Source: Agelaius tricolor (Eukaryota; Chordata; Aves; Passeriformes; Icteridae). Taken from it: a stretch of 64,000 bases of DNA. Shown here piece by piece: positions 11,201 to 21,350 of the stretch. The translations under genes and the position numbers were made by a program. How positions within the stretch are numbered: position 1 is the first letter of the stretch; every line of letters begins with the position of its first letter. The stretch covers positions 1,812,001 through 1,876,000 of the forward strand of contig JALJCS010000034.1 in NCBI GenBank assembly GCA_023055355.1. The letters are read 5' to 3'. A model generated the notes under the pieces. It saw only the letters and a list, made by a program, of their open reading frames with translations. It was not told where the DNA came from and made no database searches.

Positions 11201-12879
11201 CACTTGCTGTGGTTTGTATCATTCCATCCATTTAATTCCCAAAACTTCTCAGCCCAGGGGTTGGAGCTGACAGGGCAGGACAAAGATTGTTCTCTGTGTG
11301 GTGCCCAGATTTGGGGTTCCCTGTCAGCTGTGCCAGTTCTGATGAATTCTACCCATAGCCCCAAATTCCCTGCTCCATTCCCACTGCAGTAACCTCCCAG
11401 TGCCCCATGGAGTGGGGGCATTCCCATGCAGAGCTGCTGCCTTGGACAGCAGCTGTGTCAGGAGCCAGCAGAGCTTCCAAGGAAGCTCAGCAGCACAGGG
11501 CCAAGGCCAGGGTTCTATTCCATAGAAGTGGCTGTTGAGAACCCTCAGCCCAATGGTGTCCCTGGGCTCACTGGCCAGAGCTGCCTGGAATGGAGCCCAT
11601 TTCACCCCCCTGAGCTCCAGGATGGAGAAGATCCAGTGGATGGTTTAGAGCAGGAGAAGGCAGTGGCCAGATGTGCTCCCGGCCTGAGCTGAGGCAGCCC
11701 CTGTGCCCAGGGGGGGACATCTCTCCCTGCAGAAGCTCAGCTCCTTTCAGAGCCTCAGCAGGGGCCTCTACAAATTCTTTTCTCTCAGGAAAGGGATGCA
11801 CAGCTTTGTCTTCAGCACACCTCCAGTGGCACCTACCTGGGAAAGCTTTCCATCACTTCTGCACTTCCAGCTGGATCCCTGGAAAACTCTAAACTCCATC
11901 CCACTGATTTTCAGGTACCTCTGAGGGCTGCTGCCTGGGATTGCACACCTGTGGGGGAAGATGGCCTTGGCTTTAATGCTGCTGATGGCCAATGGCCTCA
12001 GGCTGGGGAGGAGAGAAGGGATTTGGGGTGGCTGGGCCACAGCTGGCAGCTGTGTGGGAGCTCTGAGCCAGGAGTTGCTGCTGAGCCCCTCTGCAAAGGG
12101 CCCGTGCCTCCATTCCCAGCAATGCCAGCTGCTCCTTGGGGTCCTGCTGGGCTGCTGGTGGTCTCTGTCCGGGCTGAAGCATTTCCAGGGGCCTGCTCAG
12201 AGCAGCCCCTGGCCCAGGAGCCACGGTGCAGGCACAGCTCCTCCCCTGCAGATGCCAAAGACACGAGGTGCTGCTGCCTTTCAGGAGCTCCTGGCCTCCT
12301 CCTGCCCTGCGCTCCCAGCCAGCTGGGACACAGCCAGGGAACACCAAGGAGCATGGCTGGCAGCCAGCAGGAGACACCGAGGCCCCTGGGCCAGAAAAAC
12401 AGCCCTGGCCTCAGCAGCCAGCATGGTTTGGAGCTGGCAACACTCACCTGCAGGCAACGCCCCCCGGCACTCTCCAGAAGAGCTTTGGCCACGGAGCAAG
12501 GTAACCCTCAGGGCTTGTCTTGTTGGCTTCTTCCTGGGGAAACAAAGGGACATTGTGGGAGCACATTTACAGCTGCTGGGGAAATCCTGGCAAGGGCAGA
12601 ACAATTAGGGCTATGGGGAAGAGTTTGGTGCTGCCATGTTGAGTGCCAGCCAGTTCTGCCCCACAGCCATTGCAGGGGCTGCTGTGCAAAGCAGCAGTAG
12701 CAGAAGGGAAGGAGCTGCATTTGCAGAGGAGTTCTCTTAGTGGCAGCAGTCATTCCCATCCCACACAGGGCCTTTGGAACAGCCCTGGGATTGGCTCAGG
12801 TGTTTGGAGCAGGGTGCTGAGAAGGTCAAAATTCTGGGTTTGATGCACAGCTGGGCCAGTCACTTCTCACATTTGACTT
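5241..12879. other. GC-rich but CpG-poor region without a supportable gene
   Basis: About 7.6 kb dominated by CTGGG, CAGCAG, GGCTG and CCAGG words. GC is high yet CG dinucleotides are rare (only about three in 7,981-8,220), as expected where CpGs decayed under methylation. Shortage of TAA and TAG gives long frames on both strands (for example 7,667-8,872 minus and 9,079-9,972 plus), but these overlap each other and lack domains. A-rich runs occur at 10,158-10,178. Individual splice-like sites exist, so a non-coding transcript is possible but not demonstrated. Confidence 0.55.
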
Positions 12880-12959
12880 GATGATTCTCACGGCTCTGGA
12901 AATAAAGAACAAATCGTTTGCACTGGTTTTTTTAACCCATGGGGTTTTTCCTAGCATTT

Positions 12960-13770
12960 CCCTGGGGCTCCAGTCCCACCCCAGGCACAATGGGAGCGGG
13001 AGCAGCAACGCCTCGGCCCCAGCGGCCGTCCCAGAGCGGCTGCTCGTGGCTGGGAAGCTGCAGCCCCCAGCAGGGGCTGCGGGCACGGAGCAGGGGCTGC
13101 GGGCGCTGGGGCTCGTAGGGGAGCGCGGCGCTCGTGGCGTTACCGGGCCGGGGGGGCTGCGGGGCGGCGCCGTGACCGCCAGGGGGCGCCCCGCGGGGCG
13201 GGCGGCGGCGCTGAGCGAGCGGCGATGCCCATGGGGTCCCGGGGCCGGTACGGGCGGTCTCGGTGTCCTTCCCGCTGCCAGCCGTGATCCAGAGGCTGCT
13301 CCGGGGAAGCGTCGTCCTCCTGGCGAGCATGGCAGCGGCACAGCACCGGCTCCCTACCGCCGCAGCCGGAGCGTGCCTGGAGCCCCGGCGAGACCCAGCC
13401 CCGCGCTGGCCGCAACCGGAGCGGCAGCGCCTGTCCTGAAGCGGCTTTTCCCGACCGCAACGATAGTGGTCCCGATCCCAGCCCCAATCCTACCTCGATC
13501 CTCCGGTCTCGGCACCCATACCCTGCTCGCCAAGGAAGAAGCAGCTTGGCCCAGCTACCACAGGAAATACCGGCAGGACCAGGATGCGAACACGCAAGCC
13601 TAGATCCCCGTGCCGGTCCCGGTCCCACCCGAGCAGCTTGGATCCCGCGCAGCACCAGCAGCAACTCCCGATCCGGATCTCCGCACAGCGCTCCGACCGA
13701 CGCTCCCGCCGCTTCCCGAGATGAGCATCCCCCGTAGGAAACGGGACAGGCGTCGATCCGCCGGGATTTA
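12960..13770. promoter_or_regulatory. CpG island
   Basis: CpG density rises sharply after about 12,960 and stays high to the inverted repeat. It contains a strong CTCF-type motif at 13,175-13,190. Open frames through it on both strands are expected in such DNA and I do not call them genes. It could drive transcription in either direction. Confidence 0.7.
13175..13190 (+). promoter_or_regulatory. CTCF-like site, left of the inverted repeat
   Basis: ACCGCCAGGGGGCGCC matches the core of the vertebrate CTCF motif (CCASYAGRKGGCRS). A closely similar 28-base context recurs at 16,321-16,348 in the same orientation, on the other side of the inverted repeat. Confidence 0.55.
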
Positions 13771-13943
13771 TGGGCGGGCGGGGGGCGGGGGGCAGGCGGG
13801 GCCCCGGGGGCGGGGCCTGCACAGGTGCGAGGGGCGGGGCCTGCACAGGTGTGAGGGACCCCAGTGCGGCTGCGCGGGGCGGGGCCTTGGGGGATTTAAG
13901 GCGCGGGGAGGGCACGGTGGAGCCATTTGCTCCTCGGCGTTGG
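13770..13943 (+). promoter_or_regulatory. GC-box promoter and first exon, left arm
   Basis: Four GGGGCGGGGC-type boxes are followed by GGGATTTAAGGCG, a possible TATA-like element, and then AGCCATTTGCTCC. A splice donor G|GTGAGG sits at 13,943/13,944. The right arm has the mirrored parts (GC boxes, TTTTAAAC, GCCGCCATTTGC and CAG|GTAAGG at 15,992/15,991). Preservation of promoter, first exon and donor in both arms argues that this is a functional transcription-start module. Confidence 0.5.
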
Positions 13944-14419
13944 GTGAGGGAGGTTGCTGCTGGCCGGGGCCCTATATGTCTTTTTCTCTGCGTTTCTTTT
14001 TTCCTGCGTTTCTGTTGTGTTGTATTTCTGTGTATTTCTCCTTTCTACCCTCCCTTCCACCCCTCCCCCACCCCCTACACCCTCCCCCCCCCCAAACCCC
14101 CCCCCTCCCTCTCCCCCCTAGCCCTCCCCTCCCTCCCCCCCTGCGGCCGCCCCTCTCTCATTCTCTACCCTACCTACCCTACCCTACTTTCCCATCCTCT
14201 GCCTTCCCTCCCCAGCCTGACTCCCCCCTGACCCCGCTCCCAGCTCCCCCTTCCCCCCCACCAGTCGCTCCCCACCCGCCCTCAATCCCGCTCCTTCTTC
14301 CAGCCTGCCTTCCCCCCAGCCCCGTCCTCTGCTGTCCTGCACACCCCGATCTCTCCCCACCTTCTTCTCCGTTCCCCTGTTCTTGTTTTCCATTCCCCGC
14401 TCTCCTCCTTTTCTCGCAG
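13944..14419 (+). other. Pyrimidine-rich intron-like tract, left arm
   Basis: From the GTGAGG donor at 13,944 to the TTTTCTCGCAG acceptor ending at 14,419 the plus strand is nearly pure C and T. It is bounded by good splice sites, so I read it as an intron with an extreme polypyrimidine tract. The same purine/pyrimidine block occurs in the right arm and in segments A and B. Confidence 0.55.
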
Positions 14420-14600
14420 GCGCGGGGCTCGGGGTGCCGGGCAATAATAAAGCCCTGAGGGCCGGAGCCCGGCGCCCCCGGCCTCGCTGGGGTCCCCACA
14501 CGGGGCCGGAGCCGCTCTGCGGGTCCCCCCATTGCAGTCGAACACACCGCCCGACACTGCCGGGGCTCCGGCTTTCCCAACATCACACTGGGGGGGTCCT
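14420..14600 (+). other. Tiny terminal exon with poly(A) signal, left arm
   Basis: After the acceptor AG, the sequence GCGCGGGGCTCGGGGTGCC leads in about 26 bases to AATAAA (14,446-14,451, in CAATAATAAAGCCC). The DNA after about 14,590 is G-rich, as is usual downstream of cleavage sites. The block is conserved at three other sites (15,480-15,663, 22,590-22,810 and 50,950-51,170, all minus strand). It has no coding potential. It could be the end of a non-coding RNA or the R/U5 part of an old LTR; I cannot decide between them. Confidence 0.5.
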
Positions 14601-14617
14601 GGGGTGGGGGTCCGAGT

Positions 14618-14870
14618 TACAGGGGCCCCCTCATTAGGAGGGGGTCCCAGGGGGGAGGGGGGGTTAGGAGAGGCCCCCTCATTAGGAGGGGGTCCCAGGG
14701 GGGAGGGGGGGTTAGGAGGGGCCCCCTCATTAGGAGGGGGGTCCCAGGGGGGAGGGGGGTTAGGAGGGGCCCCCTCCGGAGGAGGGGGTCCCTGGGGGGG
14801 GGGTGGGGGAGGGCCCCCTCCGGAGGAGGGGGTCCAGGGGAGGGGGCGGGGCCTGGGGGGGTAATTCCCC
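14618..14870. repeat. G-rich 48-bp tandem repeat, left inner arm
   Basis: Units start near 14,626, 14,674, 14,722 and 14,770, each like CCCCCTCATTAGGAGGGGGT followed by CCCAGGGGGGAGGGGGGTT. The later units replace TCATTA by TCCGGA. Each unit is itself partly self-complementary. The plus strand has many runs of five or more G and could form quadruplexes. Confidence 0.9.
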
Positions 14871-15219
14871 CTCCAGGCTCCGCCCCCTTCCCCGGACCCC
14901 CTCCTCCGGACGGGGTCCCGCCCCGGCCCCCTCCAGGGACCCCCTCCTCCGGACCGGGGTCCGGGAGGGGGGGAGGGTGGGGCGGGCGGGGACAGGACCG
15001 CAGCGGACGGTCGTGTGTCTGGCAATTTGTTTTTTTTTTTTTTTAACGTGTGTTCACGCTGCAGAGTGACGTGCCCCCCCCCCTGCTTCCCCCCCACCCC
15101 ACCCGCCCGCCCCCCCTCCCGGGCCCCGGTCCGGAGGAGGGGGTCCCTGGAGGGGGCCGGGGTGGGACCCCGTCCGGAGGAGGGGGTCCGGGGAAGGGGG
15201 CGGAGCCTGGAGGGGGAAT

Positions 15220-15480
15220 TGCCCCCCCAGGCCCCGCCCCCTCCCCTGGACCCCCTCCTCCGGAGGGGGCCCTCCCCGACCCCCCCCAGGGACCCCCTCC
15301 TCCGGAGGGGGCCCCTCCTAACCCCCCCTCCCCCCTGGGACCCCCCCCTAATGAGGGGGCCCCTCCTAACCCCCCCCTCCCCCCTGGGACCCCCTCCTAA
15401 TGAGGGGGCCCCTCCTAACCCCCCCTCCCCCCTGGGACCCCCTCCTAATGAGGGGGCCCCTGTAACTCGGGCCCCCCACC
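15220..15480. repeat. C-rich 48-bp tandem repeat, right inner arm
   Basis: Mirror image of the left-arm array, with CCCCTCCTAATGAGGGGGCC and CCCCCTCCCCCCTGGGACCC words repeated about four times. Its presence in both arms shows that the array existed before the inversion-duplication or has been homogenised since. Confidence 0.9.
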
Positions 15481-16065
15481 CCAGGACCCCCCCAGTGTGA
15501 TGTTGGGAAAGCCGGAGCCCCGGCAGTGTCGGGCGGTGTGTTCGACTGCAATGGGGGGATCCGCAGAGCGGCTCCGGCCCCGTGTGGGGACCCCAGCGAG
15601 GCCGGGGGCGCCGGGCTCCGGCCCTCAGGGCTTTATTATTGCCCGGCACCCCGAGCCCCGCGCCTGCGAGAAAAGGAGGAGAGGGGAGGACGGGGAGACA
15701 GGAGAGATGGGGGTGGTGAGGACGGGGAGGGAGAGGGGTCGGAGTGACGAGGGAAGCGGGACAGGAAGGGAAAGGCCGAGGGGGGACAAGAGGGACGGTG
15801 GAAAGAGGAGGAATAGAAGGGAGTAGCGGGAAGGGACACGACAGGAACGAGTGGGGGGAGTCGGGTTTGGGAGGAGAGGAAAGGAGCGTTTTAGGGCGAG
15901 AGGAAAGGGGGAAGAAGAAAGGGAATACGCGGGTAAGGAAGGAGGGGTAGAGAGAGGGACAGAAAGGGAGGCCGAAGCCTCTGCGCCTTACCTGCGGAGC
16001 CCGCACACGGAGCTCCCGTCCGCACCGTGCTCTGAGTGAGCAAATGGCGGCCGAAGCGATTTCCG
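15480..16065 (-). other. Convergent second copy of the promoter/poly(A) unit, right arm
   Basis: Read on the minus strand: first exon from about 16,065 with GGCCGCCATTTGCTCACTC (YY1-like), donor CAG|GTAAGG (exon end 15,992), a 328-base pyrimidine-rich intron, acceptor CTCGCAG, a terminal exon from 15,663, and AATAAA at 15,637-15,632. The unit faces its left-arm partner, so read-through transcripts would be complementary. No protein is encoded. Confidence 0.5.
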
Positions 16066-16324
16066 GGGTTTAAAACACCTCGGCCCCGCCCCGCGCAGCC
16101 GCTCTGGGGCCCCGCACACCTGAGCCGCGCTCGCCGTGCACACCTGAGCCGGCCCCGCCCCTGGTCCCGCCCTTTGTGCCGCCTGGCCCCGCCCCCGTTC
16201 TCTCAGGCCCCGTCCCTTGTGCCGCCCGGTTCCGCCCCTGTCCCCGCCCCCTGTTTTCAGGCCTCGCCCCCCGCACCGCTGTCCCCCGCCAGGCGGGGGC
16301 GCCGCGCTCGCACCGCGCTCCGTG

Positions 16325-16340
16325 TCCGCCAGAGGGCGCC
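16325..16340 (+). promoter_or_regulatory. CTCF-like site, right of the inverted repeat
   Basis: TCCGCCAGAGGGCGCC fits the CTCF core. Its context (CGTGTCCGCC...CTGCGGGG) nearly matches that at 13,171-13,198, in direct and not inverted orientation, so it is not simply part of the palindrome. Confidence 0.5.
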
Positions 16341-17187
16341 CTGCGGGGTCCCGGCCCCACACGGCGGCTCCGCACCGGGGAACGGCCGCGATCCCGCACC
16401 CGGCAGCGCCCCGTGCCCGCGGCCATCCCGGGCCCCAGACCGGTCCCGGGCCCGATGCCGCTTCCATCCGCCCGACGGGGGAGAGGCGGCACCGCCCGGC
16501 ACACCCCAGCGGCGCTCTGCCCCCCACCCCCGGCCACGGTGGCGGTGGCACCGTCGCATCGCCCCGTGCCCGCGCTCCGTGGCCCCGCCCCTCACACCTG
16601 TGACGGCCCCGCCCCACTGTCTTCCCCGGGCCCGGGGCCATCGCTCGGGAGCCTCGCTCGGCGCTGTGCGAGCCCCGCCCGACGGCTGCTCCCGCCGGGG
16701 ACCGCTCGGAGCCCGGGCCGCTGCGGCGGGGCCGTGACCGTGGCCCGGGCTGCGGGGGCCGAGCGCTGCCCGGCTCTGCCGGGGAGCCCTGGGCGGTGCC
16801 GCCTCTCCCCCGTCGCCATCGGGACTGGCATCGCTGTGGGGCGGGAGGGGCCTGGCTCTCCTGAGCCCGCAGAGCCCCGTCCCGGTGTCACCTTCCGTGT
16901 CCCGGCGCCGCGGGCGGGAGTGGCGGGCAGGGAGCGGCAACCGCCGGCCGCGCCTTCCCGTCCCGCTCCGTCGGGCCCGGGCTCGCCGAGCCCCGGCCGG
17001 GACCCGCCCAGGCCCGGGGACACCGCGGCTCCCGCCCCGCCTCCTGCCCCCGGCACCTCCCCGCCCGCCCGGCAACGGCCCCGGGGCCTCCGGCACCCGA
17101 GACCGCGGCGGGGGCTGGGCCCGAGCCCCCGAACGCCGGCCCCACGGGCTCCGCAACGCCGCGCTCCCGGCTCCTCACCCCCCGCCC

Positions 17188-17300
17188 ATCGGCACCGGGG
17201 AGAGGCCCCACGAGTGTCCCGGCTCCGGGAAGAGCCTCGGCCGGAGCTCGGCCTCCGCTGCCGAGCGCCACGAGGGAGCGCCTGAGCGCTTCTCTCAGCC
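17188..17300 (+). pseudogene. Decayed C2H2 zinc-finger remnant
   Basis: One frame reads TGERPHECPGSGKSLGRSSA and then SAAERHEGAPERF. This follows the C2H2 linker and finger pattern (TGERPYxCxxCGKSFxxSSxLxxH). The second zinc cysteine is Ser, two extra residues precede the first histidine, and the second histidine is missing. Only one finger is visible and the surrounding frame has no KRAB or SCAN domain. It is best read as a relic of a zinc-finger gene inside the CpG island; chance resemblance is possible. Confidence 0.5.
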
Positions 17301-17565
17301 CCGAAGCCGCCCCCGTCAGGCCGGGGCCGGGCCCGGACAGCGCCGGGCCGGGGCTCCGCCTTCCGAGCACTCGCACGCAGCATTTGGGCTCTGGCCCCGG
17401 GCCCCAAAATGCAGGACTCGGCCTCTGCTCGAGGCCTGGGCGAGCCTCGTTCTGCACCCCCGAAACACAGGGCTCAAGTCCCGGCTTCACAGCCCTCGGC
17501 CTGGCCAGCTGCGACTGGGTCCAAGTGCCAGCAGCGGAGGACTTTGTCCCTGAGCCCTCCTCACC

Positions 17566-17640
17566 TTCACCACCACAAAAAAAAAACCAACCAAACAAAC
17601 AAACAAAAAAAAACCAAAAAAAAAAAAACCCAAACAACTC
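17566..17640. repeat. A-rich low-complexity tract
   Basis: Runs of A separated by CC (CCAACCAAACAAAC and A10-13 runs). It could be a degraded poly(A) tail of a retroposed copy or a simple repeat. No target-site duplication is obvious. Confidence 0.7.
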
Positions 17641-18399
17641 ACAGGACTTAAGACTTCGATTCTGAGACGAGAAAAATGCCCAATTTATTAGTCTCAGTTC
17701 CCAGGGTCGTGGAATTGACTGCGGACATCCCCACAGATGGTCACAGGGAATGGACCTCTCACACATTTGATTCTCCTGGGAGAACTGCTTCAGGCTAGCA
17801 AAAAACCCACCCGTGGCATTAGAAGGTAGGAAGCCTGCCCTGAAAGGATGCCATCAAATGCAGCCTGTCTGCAATACCGCGTTATCCCAGCACTGCGATA
17901 TCCCATTATCCCCAGCCGGGTTTGTTGCTCCGCCTCCGGCTCACGGAGCGATGCCGCTCGTGGCTCCAGGCGCTGCCGCGGCGCGGGGAACAGCCCCGGA
18001 TCCGCTCGGCCCGGGGGAAGCGAAGGGGTGCCCGGTGCCCGGGCCGGAGCGGGCAGCAGCGGGTGACGATCCGGGCGCTCCTGCCCGGCTCCTGAGCTCA
18101 GGCTGAGGCAGCTCCCAGCTGCCGCCGCCGGGAAGGAGCAGCTCGCCAAGGATGGCCGCGCTCCCGGGCCACGGCAGCTGCCCCGCCTCGCTCAGGGACA
18201 GCGGCAGCTTTGGCAGAGGAAGCGGAGCCCCAGCGGCCGGGGCTCGGCAGCAGCCGGCACCGAGCCCCTTGCACTGAGCGGGAGCAGAGGGACGGGCCCG
18301 AGCCCGGGACTCGCATCCCGCCCGGGGACTCGGGGACGCGGGCTCTCTGCTCGGGCTCCGCCAGGAGGAGGAGGCGCATGGCAGTGCCCGGGAGGAGCC

Positions 18400-20920
18400 G
18401 GCACTGCCGGCCGACAGGGCTGCTCCTGAGGGGAGAACTCGCTCTGTGCTCCTTGCGCGGGATCAAGGCATGGCCAGAAGCTTTCATATTCATTTGACAG
18501 ACTCTCGCACACCGACCGCTACCAACGTGCACTGTGCAAAGCAGCCACCATGGCTGCAGGCTCCAAAACAAAGAGAAACAGCGCTGTTCTCCTTTCCTTC
18601 TTTACGCAATCACACCTAGCTAAGATTCATAACACCTGATGCCATTTTCTGTTTAAAACTCTGGCCAATACCGTGCCACTGACTAGGTCTCAAAAGCGGA
18701 AAGCTGACAGCCATCAATTAAAGCTGATGCCAGATCTTTGCCTATTTAGCTTTCCATGACAGAAATCCCTGGATGGATCCACGTGCTCCTCTGCTCCTAG
18801 CAGCTGAGCTTTTGTCTCACTCCAATCTCCTTAGGATGCCCTAAATCCAACCTGTTCTGCTTCTCAGAGCAAAGCCTGCTGCCATCTCTGCTCGTGACCT
18901 TTGCATGGCACACATTGTTAGCACACTGAGAATGGCAAAACAAATTGCCTCTCCTTCTTTCTGCAGTGAACAGTTCAGCTTCTGGGGAGCTGCAGCTGTG
19001 ACACTCAGGAGCAGCTCTCAACATGATCTCAATGTGGAGCTGCTCTTTTCCAAGTCTGCCCCTGTAGAAAATCCACGTTGTTGGAAAATGTCACCAAAGC
19101 GGGAATTGCTGCTGAAGCTCTCTTAGCTCACAAGGGCAGAGCCATTCCTGGGGCTAAAAGTGCCTGATTCCCACTTTTCACTGCTCTTGGATCAACCTAT
19201 GTGTTCATTTCCATCTTCCTGAGAAGCCTTGATCTTTTGTAGTGGAATCAAAGCAAAGCAGAGCTGAGCAAAACCCCACCTGTTGGTATGATCCTTCCCA
19301 CTGCTTTTATTTCTGTTGTTCCAGCTGGATTTATTTCATTATGAAAAGGCAAATTCAAGAGTCTTTTTATCTCCACGGTTTACGTTGTCTTTTGCTGGCT
19401 TGGACTTTTGCTTTCTGCCCTCTGCCGGCCTGGGCACGTTCACCTTTCAGGATTCCCATCCTCTGCCCTGCCCGGGCTGCCTCTGGCTCAGCTCCCTCGG
19501 CAGCCGCTGCTTTCCCCGGAGCTCTCGGCCTTTAGCTCGCGTCCCTTTCCATGGGCCACGCCTCCCAGCTGCTCCAGCCCGGGCATTCCCGCCTGGGAAC
19601 GAGCAGGGATTCCCTGCCCTGGCCCAGGGAAGCCTCCAGCCCTGCAGGCATTGCCGAGGCTCAGGGGCCGCTCCAAACCTTTGGTGTCCCAGAGCTCCCG
19701 GATCAGTGCCAGGGCAGAGCTGGGAGCCTGTCCTAAGGAGCGGGACTGACGCACGCGGTGCCTGCAAAGGCCCCCATGGATATTGGATCCAGCTGGCAGG
19801 AGCAGGTGCGGCCAAGGCAGCCCATTCCATTTCCTGCCCACCCAGAGATCTCCAACACTTCAGCCTGCTAAGGCTGGCACACAAATCCCTGCCCTGGGGC
19901 ACGGCAGCGACTGCAGCGCACCCAGGAGAAGGCAAACGCAACGATCGGGGCTCAGTTCTGAGGCTGGGATCGAGGTTCATTCTCAGCCATTTCAAACAAG
20001 GATTGCACCCCACTGCTCAGTTCTTTCTGCAGCTGGGACTCCAGGAAGAGGAGAAAGGAGGCACTTTACTGGAGCCCCTTTCCTGCCAACCACTGAGGGT
20101 CATTCAGGTGCTGAGAGAAAGCACAGCCAGGGAGAGCTGCCCCTGCTCTGCTGGGATTGCACCCTGCACTCACGAGGGACAGGTGGCTCTGTGAAATCGG
20201 TCTCAGCATTTTTGTGCCTCATAGCTCCCACTGAAATGATTTTGACCAGAACTGAGGCTGCTGAGCGTCACTGAGCAGCACAGGAGACATTCAGCAATGC
20301 CCATGAGCTGGCAGAGATGATTGCTGGCGATGATGGCCTGAGCCCTGGGCTGAGAGTTCCAGTGGCAGCAGCAGTGACAGCCACCCCGGCATTGCCCAGA
20401 AACAGGAGAAACCGGCCCTGCCCTGTGTGGGGAGAATGTCTGCTGTGCATCTCCCAGTTACAGCCCCAGCGCTCCCTGGGCTCCTGCAGACATTAATTCC
20501 TTCTGCCTTCCTCACAAGGCATCTCCACTCGTTCCATCGTCTGCCTGCTGGGCACTGCTCCCCTCCTTATTGCACAGGGGAGAGCGAGGAACTCTGCAAT
20601 TGCCCCGCACTGAGCTCCTCTCACATCATCTCCCACTCCTTTCATGGCCTCACCAGCCAGGAGAAACATTCAAGGGGGAACAAAGTGTGCTGTGCTCTAG
20701 GCAAGGCCAGAAAGGGGCCTGAAGAGACAGATTTTGGATTAACTCTGGCTGGAGAAAACCAAAGGCAATCAGGATTGCCTCCAAAAGAAAACAAGAAAGG
20801 AGGGGATTGTTAAAGCCATTTATAGAGTCACATTAAGGTCTGTTCCTCAAGGTTTTGGCTTTTGGCACTTCTGTAAGCAGCACAACAGACTGTGGGCAAC
20901 TGTGACAGACTGCACAGAGA
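18400..20920. other. Unique DNA, no gene seen
   Basis: Mixed-composition DNA grading from the CpG island. Open frames at 19,316-20,194 (plus) and 19,447-20,013 (minus) overlap and show no motif. No transposon end is recognisable. Confidence 0.5.
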
Positions 20921-20924
20921 AGGG

Positions 20925-21350
20925 GGGTTTTTAATAAATAATATAAAAATAGATATATCATTTTTATATTGTATATTTCTTATATTTATTTATAATAAAT
21001 ATTTATAGATATCAGTATATATAATATATAGTTGTATAGTTGTATTTCTATTTTTATATTATTTATATTATTTATAAAAAAACCCAGCCTATAACCAAAT
21101 CAAATCCAAAAAACCCCAATTTATTTTAACTATATTTAAATATTTTTATATTTACAATCTATATTTATATATCTTTAGATATATATATATAATAGACCAT
21201 CATTTATATATATTATGGTGTGTTACAATAATATACTATATATTATAGTTTTTTATATTTATCTATCTGTTTTCTATATTTATGTTTACCACTATCATTT
21301 TATATTTATTTTTATATTTGTATTTATTTCTACTTTAATCTATATATTAG
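20925..21350. repeat. AT-rich satellite unit
   Basis: TATA/TTTAT-rich DNA with the satellite core near 21,080 (AAAAACCCAGCCTATAACC then AATCCAAAAAACCCC). The same core recurs about every 290 bases at 58-59.9 kb. This stretch pairs with 59,700-60,110. Confidence 0.8.

Larger units (their letters stand above)
13820..16250. repeat. Large inverted repeat (palindrome), about 2.4 kb, centre near 15,041
   Basis: The left arm (about 13,820-14,988) is the reverse complement of the right arm (about 15,075-16,250) with a spacer of roughly 85 bases. Paired landmarks: TCCTCCTTTTCTCGCAGGCG at 14,403-14,422 against its complement at 15,661-15,680; AATAAA at 14,446-14,451 against TTTATT at 15,632-15,637; and the donor sites at 13,944 and 15,991. 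The inner arms are nearly identical by eye; the outer arms, especially the pyrimidine tracts, have diverged in length (about 476 versus 328 bases). The spacer holds a 16-T run. The arms are convergent copies of one small transcription unit. Confidence 0.93.
16066..18400. promoter_or_regulatory. Long CpG island
   Basis: Over 2 kb of CpG-dense DNA with many GGGGCGGGG/CCCCGCCCC boxes at 16,080-16,260. Frames on both strands run for hundreds of codons because stop codons are rare in such DNA. Apart from the zinc-finger relic at 17.2 kb I see no protein signature. Confidence 0.65.

Noticed and set aside
14600..14870. Telomere-like repeats (GGGTTAGG words)
   Set aside because: GGGGTTAGGAGG occurs only once per 48-bp unit; there is no run of TTAGGG.
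14282..16006. A 574-codon minus-strand frame through the palindrome
   Set aside because: It reads straight across both arms, the G/C-rich arrays and the poly(A) signals. Its open state comes from GC richness and repeat symmetry.
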